A stretch of DNA of 33,061 bases, from assembly GCA_964572725.1 (NCBI GenBank), contig CAZNFW010000030.1, positions 1 through 33,061 on the forward strand, given 5' to 3'. Positions within the stretch are counted from its first letter, which is position 1, and every line of letters begins with the position of its first letter. Source of the DNA: Rosettibacter sp964572725. Lineage in GTDB: Bacteria > Bacteroidota > Ignavibacteria > Ignavibacteriales > Melioribacteraceae. This document shows, in pieces, positions 15,252 through 22,453 of the stretch. The notes below the pieces were generated by a model, which saw nothing but the letters and a program-made list of their open reading frames with translations, was not told the DNA's origin and ran no database searches. The position numbers and the translations under genes are program-made.

Positions 15252-16088
15252 TTAATAAATAGAAATCATTCCATATTTGCCGCAGGAATACATCATTAAA
15301 ATAGATGCCACATCAATTGCTGCTCTTTTTTCCTCGTCTTCTGGAACTACAAGGTCATAAACTTCTGCTACAAATTTCATATTCATAAGAATTTTTTTTA
15401 ACTCTGAATATGTTGGTTCGCCGTGCCAGTTAGCAACTCTTTTTACAAGATTCAGTTCGTTGCGTCTTAGAAATTCCGTGAATGTAATTACATTGTAACT
15501 CAGTTTTGTTCGAGGCTTGCAGATTGTTATTAAATCATTAGTATATTGATCCCATTTGCGAGCAAGGTCTTCGTTTTTATCATACATTAATTGAATTGCT
15601 TTTTCGGGAGTAAATTTGGCTCTTGTATGAACTTTAAATTTTGGAATTAATGCATAGCCATCATAACTTACAATATCAGTTTCTTTCTCAACATACTTCC
15701 AGTTTCACAATAATTGTGTTGATGTAACAACACTTACAACTTTCTCCAGTTCGCTGTCAATTACAACAAATTTTCCTTTTTGATAACTTACCACAGTATT
15801 CCAGTGTTCCCAGTTTTTCACACTAAGAATGCAAGGATAACCTTTCTTAAGATTTTGAATTAATAACCGGCGTGCATCATTTGGATTACTGGATTGAAAA
15901 TGTTTCATTCTGCAGTTAAATCTTCTTGCAGCGCGTGCAAGTCCAAATTCATCAGTTCCTGCCCACCATGTGCTTCCAGCAATAATTCCTATTTGATCTT
16001 CGTCCTTAAAAACTCCAAGCATGACGAGGGCATATTTAAGTGCAAAGGGACCACACTGGTATTTATTAGGTTGCGGGTAAAAACTCAA
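15252..16088 (-). pseudogene. C39-like cysteine peptidase, interrupted by an in-frame TGA
   Basis: Read through one stop, this is a single 278-codon frame. It opens at TTG 16088 with an AGGG site about ten bases upstream. Residues 1-127 hold a C39-like peptidase domain: catalytic Cys in KYQCGPFALKYAL, His in EHWNTVVSY, Asp in VVIDSE. Codon 128 is TGA (15705-15707), then NWKYVEKETDIVSYDGYALI and a roughly 150-residue C-terminal domain continue in the same frame to 15252. TGG to TGA at that codon is the simplest explanation. The N-terminal part might still be made and be active; the C-terminal ORF from ATG 15587 would need its own start. The gene is divergent from an ATP-grasp ligase gene and may work with it. 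Confidence 0.7.
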
Positions 16089-16131
16089 CTTTTAATCCCT
16101 GTTTTCAAACTGCAGCAAAAATAATAAAAGT

Positions 16132-16162
16132 TTTGTAATCCCCAACTTTTTTATTTTCTTTG
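16132..16162 (+). promoter_or_regulatory. Candidate -33/-7 promoter for the ATP-grasp gene
   Basis: TTTG (16132-16135) and TTTCTTTG (16155-16162, one mismatch to TAnnTTTG) are 19 bases apart, the usual Bacteroidetes-type spacing. They lie about 20 bases before the ATG at 16184. Confidence 0.35.
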
Positions 16163-16183
16163 TAAAAAAAATTTTTCAAACAT

Positions 16184-17230
16184 ATGAAAGTAGCAGTAGT
16201 TTTTAATGAAGTTGTTACTCATACTTATAAAAATGAGGAAAAAAGAAAAAATTTAGATTTTACTCCATATTTTGAAATCGAAGATACAAATCCCCTGCAT
16301 GAGTATGAAAAAATTGTGAACTCTCTTAAAAAGTCAGGTTATGATGCCTACCTGCTCAATATAAAAGATAATTTAAATTTATTTCTGGAAGATTTGAACA
16401 GGAATAAACCAGATGTAATTTTTAATCTTGTGGAACTATATAAAGATCAGCCAAAACTCGAAATGAATTTTACAGGTTTGTTAGAACTTTTAAATGTTGC
16501 ATATACTGGAGCCCCACCAATTACTCTTGGAACATGTCAGAATAAAGTTTTGACAAAGCAAATTTTAAAATCTATAAGAATTAGAACTCCCCGTTTTAGA
16601 ATAGTGAAATCTTTAGATGAATCCAAAAAACATAATTTGCGTTATCCAGTGATAATAAAACCAGCTTACGAAGATGCAAGTGTTGGGATTGATGACGATG
16701 CAGTTGTTTATGATTTAGATTCTTTAAGAAAGAGAATAAAATATCTTTATAATTATCTTAATCAGCCTGTTCTAATTGAAGAATTTATTTGGGGAAGAGA
16801 ATTAAATGTGGCAATATTTGGAGATAATAAACCCGAGGTTCTTCCTATCAGTGAAATAGATTTTTCGGAATTACCTGATGATTTACATCCCATTGTAAGT
16901 TTTCAGGCTAAGTGGGATCCATATCATATAGCTTATCATAAAACAATTCCCGTTTGTCCTGCCCCGCTTGATGATAAAATTAGAAAAGAAGCAGAAAAAA
17001 TTGCATTAAAATGTTTTTATACTTTAGGATGCAGAGATTATGCAAGAGTGGATATGCGTCTTTCGAAAGACAACAAACTTTTTGTTCTTGAAGTTAATCC
17101 AAATCCAGATTTACAGGAAGATGCCGGTTTTATGAGATCCGCATCTCATGCAGGTTACTCATACGATGCTGTTCTTAAAATGATAGTCGATTTTGCTTAT
17201 CAAAGAAAATTCAAAAATACTGATAAATAA
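16184..17230 (+). CDS. ATP-grasp ligase, D-Ala-D-Ala ligase-like
   Basis: A 348-residue ATP-grasp enzyme with the D-Ala-D-Ala ligase arrangement: N-terminal domain KVAVVFNE, a NLVELYKDQPKLEMNFTGLLE substrate-domain motif, ATP-binding YPVIIKPAYEDASVGI, the hinge LIEEFIWGRELNVAIFG, and metal ligands near the C-terminus in RVDMRLSKDNKLFVLEVNPNP. It is not a canonical Ddl: the N-terminal motif and the active-site loop differ. Family members join a carboxylate to an amine, often amino acids or peptides. The head-to-head C39-like peptidase gene hints at a peptide ligation or processing function, but this is inference. lysC follows in the same direction after 56 bases. Confidence 0.8.
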   Translation: MKVAVVFNEVVTHTYKNEEKRKNLDFTPYFEIEDTNPLHEYEKIVNSLKKSGYDAYLLNIKDNLNLFLEDLNRNKPDVIFNLVELYKDQPKLEMNFTGLLELLNVAYTGAPPITLGTCQNKVLTKQILKSIRIRTPRFRIVKSLDESKKHNLRYPVIIKPAYEDASVGIDDDAVVYDLDSLRKRIKYLYNYLNQPVLIEEFIWGRELNVAIFGDNKPEVLPISEIDFSELPDDLHPIVSFQAKWDPYHIAYHKTIPVCPAPLDDKIRKEAEKIALKCFYTLGCRDYARVDMRLSKDNKLFVLEVNPNPDLQEDAGFMRSASHAGYSYDAVLKMIVDFAYQRKFKNTDK

Positions 17231-17286
17231 TTTCTATTAATTTTCATGATATCTTTATGTGAAATATTTTTTTAGAGGTAAGAAAA

Positions 17287-18699
17287 ATGAAAGTATTAAA
17301 ATTTGGAGGTACTTCAGTTGGAAATTCCGAGATGATTAATTCTGTAATAGAAATTATTTCTAATTATTTGAAAAGAAAAGAAAAAATTGCCGTGGTTTGT
17401 TCTGCTATGTCGGGTGTTACAGATGATTTAATCAATACGGCAAAAAAAGCAAGTAAAGGAGATGAAACATTTGAAGAAAATTTTTTAAAGATAAAAGAAA
17501 AACATTTAACTACATTAAACGATTTAATAACAAAATCCAAAGTAGAAAAACCAAGACTATTTTTAGAACAAACATTACAGGAACTATACTCAATTTTAAA
17601 AAGTATTTTTCTGCTTAAAGAGCTTACATCGCGAACACTCGATAAAGTGATGAGTTTTGGTGAATATTTATCATGTTATATCATAGCAGAAACTATGAAC
17701 TCGAGAGGAATTAAGTGTGAATTTCTGGATGCACGTAAAATTATTAAAACCGATGAACAATTCGGCAGTGCAAAAGTAAATTATGAAATTACTACGAAAT
17801 TAATTAAAGAATATTTTTCAAAACATAATAAATTGCAGATTATTACTGGATTTATTGCATCAACAAATAATGGCGAAACAACTACATTAGGAAGAGGTGG
17901 TTCAGATTTTACTGCTTCAATAATTGGTGCTGCACTCAATGTGGATGAAATTGAAATATGGACAGATGTTAATGGAATAATGACAGCAGACCCGCGAAAA
18001 GTTAAAGAAGCTTTTCCACTTAGAGCTGTTACTTACGAAGAAGCAATGGAAATGTCGCATTTTGGTGCTAAGGTAATTTATTCTCCAACTTTACTCCCGG
18101 CTCTTCAAAAGAAGATTAAAATAAGAATAAAGAATACATTCAATCCATCATTCAAAGGCACATTAATACTGCCGCGTGAACCAAATGTTAAATTTAATAT
18201 GAAAGGAATTTCTTCGATTGATGATGTTCATATGCTTCAGGTAGAAGGAAGCGGTTTAATTGGTGTAGAAGGAATATCTGCAAGAATTTTTAGTGCATTG
18301 GCAAAAGAAAAAATTAAGGTACTGTTAATTACTCAGGGCTCTTCAGGTCATACAATTTGTTTGGCAGTTTTTCCGTCAGATAGCTCTAAAGCTAAAAGGG
18401 CAATTGAAAATGAACTCAAATTAGAAATATTTGAACAGCAGGTAAAAAGAGTGGAAGTAATTGAAAATCTTTCGATGCTTGCAGTAGTTGGGGAAGATTT
18501 ATTAAATACTCCCGGTGTTCCTGGAATGGTTTTATCTGCACTGGGACATCATAGAATAAATACAATTGCAATTGCACAGGGTTCATCTCAATTAAATCTT
18601 ACAATTGTTATAAAAAAAGAACAATTAAAAAATGCTTTAAATGTTCTTCATAAAGCGTTATTTTTATCAGAGGGGAAAAATATTTTACCTTTGAATTAA
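17287..18699 (+). CDS. lysC: Aspartate kinase, monofunctional
   Basis: A 470-residue aspartokinase catalysing the first step from aspartate to lysine, threonine and methionine. The N-terminal KFGGTSVGN, the conserved TTLGRGGSDFTA and WTDVNGIMTADPR are present. Two C-terminal ACT domains (roughly 315-390 and 395-465), containing GLIGVEGISARIF and GVPGMVLSALG, should give feedback control. There is no fused homoserine dehydrogenase. The ATG follows AGAGGTAAG. Its product pathway feeds homoserine to metX and metY, found 2.5 kb downstream under riboswitch control. Confidence 0.93.
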   Translation: MKVLKFGGTSVGNSEMINSVIEIISNYLKRKEKIAVVCSAMSGVTDDLINTAKKASKGDETFEENFLKIKEKHLTTLNDLITKSKVEKPRLFLEQTLQELYSILKSIFLLKELTSRTLDKVMSFGEYLSCYIIAETMNSRGIKCEFLDARKIIKTDEQFGSAKVNYEITTKLIKEYFSKHNKLQIITGFIASTNNGETTTLGRGGSDFTASIIGAALNVDEIEIWTDVNGIMTADPRKVKEAFPLRAVTYEEAMEMSHFGAKVIYSPTLLPALQKKIKIRIKNTFNPSFKGTLILPREPNVKFNMKGISSIDDVHMLQVEGSGLIGVEGISARIFSALAKEKIKVLLITQGSSGHTICLAVFPSDSSKAKRAIENELKLEIFEQQVKRVEVIENLSMLAVVGEDLLNTPGVPGMVLSALGHHRINTIAIAQGSSQLNLTIVIKKEQLKNALNVLHKALFLSEGKNILPLN

Positions 18700-18781
18700 T
18701 TCTTAAAGACGATTCTGAATATCATAATAAAATTTTTGAAGGGCATAGAAAAATTTTTCATTTTTATAAATAGAGGGAAAT

Positions 18782-19114
18782 ATGAGAAGTATTATTAAAT
18801 CCGCACTTTTTATTTTAATAATCATTATGACAGTTAAATGTGATGAGCAAATTTCTTCTAATAGCAATGATCAACAAATTACTTCTAAGAAGAAAATTTA
18901 CACTTTAACGGGCACTGTATATGATAGAATGATAGACGATACAAGCCCTAATCCGATGATAGGTGTTAAAGTATATCTTGGGAATGATTCAACATTTACC
19001 GATATTTATGGGAATTTTAAATTTGTAAAAGAAGAAGGTACTTATGCTCTTAAAATTAATTCGCCCAATTTTATACCATATTCTGAAACAATTAATTTAG
19101 AAAAGGATGCGTAA
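18782..19114 (+). CDS. Putative lipoprotein with carboxypeptidase-regulatory-like domain (N-terminal part of an interrupted gene)
   Basis: A 110-residue secreted protein. A hydrophobic signal peptide ends in MTVKC, a weak lipobox because of Lys before the Cys, followed by a Ser/Asn/Gln-rich linker. Residues 40-107 have the carboxypeptidase-regulatory-like beta-sandwich pattern (LTGTVYDR, PMIGVKVYLG, FTDIYGNFKF, GTYALKINSPNF). The frame stops at TAA 19112-19114 but continues open and in phase through VLIMMYYNRLNYFPIY into the next entry, a join typical of two-domain lipoproteins of this kind. I suspect one original gene of about 260 codons with a nonsense mutation. Confidence 0.6.
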   Translation: MRSIIKSALFILIIIMTVKCDEQISSNSNDQQITSKKKIYTLTGTVYDRMIDDTSPNPMIGVKVYLGNDSTFTDIYGNFKFVKEEGTYALKINSPNFIPYSETINLEKDA

Positions 19115-19123
19115 GTTTTAATA

Positions 19124-19567
19124 ATGATGTATTATAATAGGTTAAATTATTTCCCTATTTATGAAAATACACAACTCAAGTTTAATCGCAGAAAATTTGC
19201 AAGTTCAAGCATGGGAGGATATTCTTGGGAAAATAAAGCAATATGGGATATTTATAAATCGGAAATAATTGGTGAGAATAAAGTACATTATGTAAAAGAA
19301 ACTATAGATAATTATGTTTCATATTTTCAAATAATAGAAAACTTAAAAGAAAATTTGTTTGATAAAAGAATTACCATTAAAGGATTACCAGATTTTAATG
19401 ATATTATGTTTAATCCTTATATAGATCCTCGTCGTGGTGAAGTTGTAGGTTTAGTGCAGAGAGGAACTAGTTATATCATCACGCTAAAGAAAAATTTAGG
19501 GTTATATAAAATAGAGAAATATTGTGGTTATCATTGTGAGAATATTATCTATGAACGAATTGAATAG
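19124..19567 (+). CDS. C-terminal domain of the interrupted lipoprotein gene, function unknown
   Basis: A 147-residue ORF in the same frame as the lipoprotein fragment upstream, separated by one TAA and three codons. There is no signal peptide and no clear ribosome binding site before ATG 19124 or 19127, arguing that it is not an independent gene. It begins YNRLNYFPIYENTQLKF, resembling the YFPLKVGNKW-type start of beta-rich domains that follow regulatory-like domains in related lipoproteins. No catalytic motif is visible. If the TAA is real, the product is probably not made, or only by weak reinitiation. Confidence 0.5.
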   Translation: MMYYNRLNYFPIYENTQLKFNRRKFASSSMGGYSWENKAIWDIYKSEIIGENKVHYVKETIDNYVSYFQIIENLKENLFDKRITIKGLPDFNDIMFNPYIDPRRGEVVGLVQRGTSYIITLKKNLGLYKIEKYCGYHCENIIYERIE

Positions 19568-19669
19568 TACTTTAAAAATTATGACTTAGTGTTTTAAATA
19601 AAATTTTTCATATTAAGAAAAATATCATGAATATTTATACATAACTATAAATAAATTTTCATATAAAAC

Positions 19670-19700
19670 TTGACAAGAGAAATTTAATAATATATTTTTG
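19670..19700 (+). promoter_or_regulatory. Candidate promoter of the SAM riboswitch-metYX transcript
   Basis: TTGACA (19670-19675) and TATTTTTG (19693-19700, matching TAnnTTTG) are placed so that transcription would start around 19707, just before the riboswitch. This is the best promoter candidate in the window. Confidence 0.5.
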
Positions 19701-19732
19701 CCACTAGTTAAATTTTGTTCTTTATAATTAAG

Positions 19733-19842
19733 TATCATCAAGAAAGGTCGAGGGAACAGGCCCGATGACACCTTGGCAACCATCCCTAATTGGGAAAGGT
19801 GCCAAATCCTGCCCCAACTATATGTTGCGGGAAAGATGAGAA
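19733..19842 (+). ncRNA. SAM-I (S-box) riboswitch
   Basis: The conserved S-box core is clear: AGAAAGGTCGAGGGAACAGG, then CCCGATGACACC and TTGGCAACC, followed by the P3/P4 stems and closing GAAAGATGAG. P1 pairs TCATC (19735-19739) with GATGA (19835-19839). It binds S-adenosylmethionine and should favour formation of the terminator at 19857-19893, shutting off metY-metX when methionine is plentiful. Confidence 0.93.
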
Positions 19843-19856
19843 AGAGAATTTTTCAT

Positions 19857-19893
19857 AAACCTCTTCTGGATCTTCCCGAAGAGGTTTTTTTTT
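19857..19893 (+). terminator. Riboswitch-controlled intrinsic terminator
   Basis: AAACCTCTTC (19857-19866) pairs with GAAGAGGTTT (19878-19887), with a run of nine T from 19885 to 19893. It lies 14 bases after the riboswitch and about 25 bases before the metY start codon, so it is the expression platform. Confidence 0.9.
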
Positions 19894-19918
19894 ACATAAA
19901 AACAAATGGGAGAAATAA

Positions 19919-21226
19919 ATGAACAAAAAATATCGATTCGAAACTTTGCAATTGCATGCAGGGCATAAACCAGATAAAACAACTAATGCCCGTGCAGTTC
20001 CTATATATCAAACTACTTCTTATGTTTTTAATAGTGCCGACCACGCAGCTAAACTTTTTGGTCTGCAGGAATTTGGGAATATTTATACACGAATAATGAA
20101 TCCAACAACTGATGTGTTTGAACAAAGAGTTGCTGCTCTCGAAGAAGGAATTGCTGCTCTTGCAACTTCATCAGGTCAAGCAGCAGAAACTTTAACTATT
20201 ACCAATATTGCTCAAGCTGGTGATAATATTGTTTCAACAAGTTTTTTATATGGAGGAACCTATAACCTATTTAAAGTAACTTTGCCTCGTTTAGGAATTG
20301 ATGTAAAATTTGTAAACTCAGATGAACCAGAAGATTTTGAAAAAGCAATAGACAAAAAAACCAAAGCAATTTTTATTGAAACTATTGGAAATCCCAAATT
20401 AAATGTGCCTGATATTAAAGCAATTGCCGATTTAGCACATTCTTACAAAATTCCTTTAATTGTAGATAATACTTTCGGAGCCGCTGGTTATCTTGCTACT
20501 CCAATTAGACACGGAGCCGATATAGTTGTTGCTTCTGCTACAAAATGGATTGGAGGCCATGGTACATCAATAGGCGGAATTATTGTTGATTCTGGAAAAT
20601 TTGATTGGGGAAATGGAAACTTCCCAATGTTTACAGAACCAAGTCCAGGTTATCATGGATTAAAATTCTGGGATACATTCGGAGCGAATTCTCCTTTTGG
20701 AAATATTGCGTTTATAATTCGAGCAAGAGTGGAAGGATTACGAGATATGGGACCTTGTTTAAGTCCATTTAATGCTTTCTTGTTCTTGCAAGGATTAGAA
20801 ACTCTTTCTCTTCGCGTGGAAAGACATTCTCAAAATGCAATGAAACTTGCTGAATGGTTGAAAAATGATAAAAGAGTAACTTGGGTTTGGTATCCTGGAT
20901 TAAAAGACCATCCATATCATGAACAGGCTAAGAAATATTTGAATCATAACTTATTTGGTTCAATGCTTGCTTTTGGAATCAAAGGCGGATTAGAAGCTGG
21001 GAAAAAATTTGTTGACAGCGTTGAACTTGCAAGTTTACTTGCTAATGTTGGTGATGCTAAAACTCTTGTTATTCACCCGGCATCTACTACACATCAACAA
21101 TTATCTAAAGAAGAACAAAAGGCAGCTGGTGTAACTGATGATATGATTCGAGTTTCTGTTGGACTTGAACATATTGACGATATAATTGAAGATTTTGATC
21201 AGGCACTTAATAAAGCATGCAGTTGA
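19919..21226 (+). CDS. metY: O-acetylhomoserine sulfhydrylase
   Basis: A 435-residue PLP enzyme of the Cys/Met metabolism family, of the long form typical of MetY. It makes homocysteine from O-acetylhomoserine and sulfide. The N-terminal ETLQLHAGHKPD, YTRIMNPTTDVFEQRVAALE and the PLP-binding Lys209 (SATKWIGGHGT) are diagnostic, as is HPASTTHQQL near the C-terminus. GGGAG is well placed before the ATG. The gene is under SAM-I riboswitch control and followed by metX, which supplies its substrate. Confidence 0.94.
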   Translation: MNKKYRFETLQLHAGHKPDKTTNARAVPIYQTTSYVFNSADHAAKLFGLQEFGNIYTRIMNPTTDVFEQRVAALEEGIAALATSSGQAAETLTITNIAQAGDNIVSTSFLYGGTYNLFKVTLPRLGIDVKFVNSDEPEDFEKAIDKKTKAIFIETIGNPKLNVPDIKAIADLAHSYKIPLIVDNTFGAAGYLATPIRHGADIVVASATKWIGGHGTSIGGIIVDSGKFDWGNGNFPMFTEPSPGYHGLKFWDTFGANSPFGNIAFIIRARVEGLRDMGPCLSPFNAFLFLQGLETLSLRVERHSQNAMKLAEWLKNDKRVTWVWYPGLKDHPYHEQAKKYLNHNLFGSMLAFGIKGGLEAGKKFVDSVELASLLANVGDAKTLVIHPASTTHQQLSKEEQKAAGVTDDMIRVSVGLEHIDDIIEDFDQALNKACS

Positions 21227-21265
21227 AATAACTTTATAAATTTTTTTGAATAAAAACATAAAAGA

Positions 21266-22399
21266 ATGCTGAGACCTAAAACTAAATTTGTTGAACTGTT
21301 CAAAGATAAACCCTTGATGCTCTTAAATGGAAAGCAGCTTAAAAACATTAGAGTTGCTTTTCAGACTTATGGTCAATTGAATAAAGCCGGAGATAATGCT
21401 GTCTGGATTTTTCATGCACTTACCGGAAATTCTCATGCAGCAGGTATTGTAACCGAAGAGGAAGTTCAAAATTCCTCTTCGTATGAATTTCTTACTAAGT
21501 ATAATAAAATGTTCTTTGGTAAACCCGGATGGTGGGATGCATTAATTGGACCCGGGAAAATTTTTGACACCGATAAATTTTTTGTTGTGTGCAGTAACTT
21601 TCTGGGTGGATGTTATGGGACTACAGGTCCGTCGGATATTAATCCATTAACAAATAAAAAATATGGATTGGATTTCCCGGTTGTTACGGTAAGAGATATG
21701 GTCAGTGTTCAAAAAGAATTAGCTGATTATCTGGGTGTAAAAAAAATTAAAGTAGCAACAGGCGGCTCGCTCGGGGGAATGCAAACTCTTGAACTTGCAA
21801 TTATGTATCCGGGTTTTGTTGAAAAGATAATTCCAATAGGAGCATCGGCTGCACATTCTGCTTGGGCAATTGCATTAAATGATATTGCTCGCTCTTCAAT
21901 AATGAATGACCCGGAATGGATGAATGGAAATTATGAAAATCAACCAAAGTCCGGGCTTTCCAATGCAAGAAAAATTGGAATGATTAGCTATAGAACAATG
22001 ATTTCTTTCCAGAAAAGATTTAATAGAGACAGAGTCGGTGCTAATGGTGAATTAAATCCCTCAAATAAATTTCAGGTTCAAAGCTATCTTGATTATCAAG
22101 GGCAAAAACTTGTCAATAGATTTGATGCAAATACTTATTTGTATATAACATGGGCAATGGATTTGCATGATGTTGGTTATTTAAGAGGAGGCATTAAAAG
22201 AGCGCTTTCTTTAATTACGGCAAAAACTTTATGTATTGGAATTAACTCCGATATTTTATATCCTGCTGAAGAACAAAAAGAAATTGCTTCTCAAATTCCA
22301 GGAGCGGAATATGCAGAAATTGAATCAGATGTCGGACATGATGCTTTTTTGATTGAGTTTGACCAACTTGAAAAAATTTTCTCAAAATTTGTTTATTGA
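21266..22399 (+). CDS. metX: Homoserine O-acetyltransferase
   Basis: A 377-residue alpha/beta-hydrolase-fold acyltransferase that acetylates homoserine. The oxyanion-hole region VWIFHALTGNSHAAG, the nucleophile elbow GGSLGGM with Ser168, and the acid and base Asp329 (NSDILYP) and His358 (GHDAFLIEF) complete the triad. It follows metY by 39 bases, so both enzymes of direct sulfhydrylation are made from one riboswitch-controlled mRNA. Acetyl rather than succinyl specificity is inferred from the pairing with metY. Confidence 0.93.
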   Translation: MLRPKTKFVELFKDKPLMLLNGKQLKNIRVAFQTYGQLNKAGDNAVWIFHALTGNSHAAGIVTEEEVQNSSSYEFLTKYNKMFFGKPGWWDALIGPGKIFDTDKFFVVCSNFLGGCYGTTGPSDINPLTNKKYGLDFPVVTVRDMVSVQKELADYLGVKKIKVATGGSLGGMQTLELAIMYPGFVEKIIPIGASAAHSAWAIALNDIARSSIMNDPEWMNGNYENQPKSGLSNARKIGMISYRTMISFQKRFNRDRVGANGELNPSNKFQVQSYLDYQGQKLVNRFDANTYLYITWAMDLHDVGYLRGGIKRALSLITAKTLCIGINSDILYPAEEQKEIASQIPGAEYAEIESDVGHDAFLIEFDQLEKIFSKFVY

Positions 22400-22445
22400 A
22401 AAAACTCGCAGATTAGTCAGAAATGTTTTCCGCTAATCTGCGAGT
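22399..22445 (-). terminator. Terminator-like hairpin between convergent metX and S46 peptidase genes
   Basis: ACTCGCAGATTAG (22404-22416) and CTAATCTGCGAGT (22433-22445) form a perfect 13-bp stem with a 16-base loop. On the minus strand a T-run (complement of 22399-22404) follows, so it should terminate the S46 peptidase transcript; it overlaps the metX stop region. The CGCAGATTA core links it to the palindrome at 3188. Confidence 0.7.
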
Positions 22446-22453
22446 GTAAAATT

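Noticed and set aside
15705..15707. TGA in the C39 gene as a selenocysteine codon
   Set aside because: The catalytic Cys is a normal TGT near the N-terminus, the TGA lies after the protease domain, and no selenocysteine insertion element or redox motif is apparent.
19603..19623. AT-rich 7-bp hairpin after the lipoprotein ORF as a terminator
   Set aside because: The stem is nearly all A/T and short, which is expected by chance in this composition.
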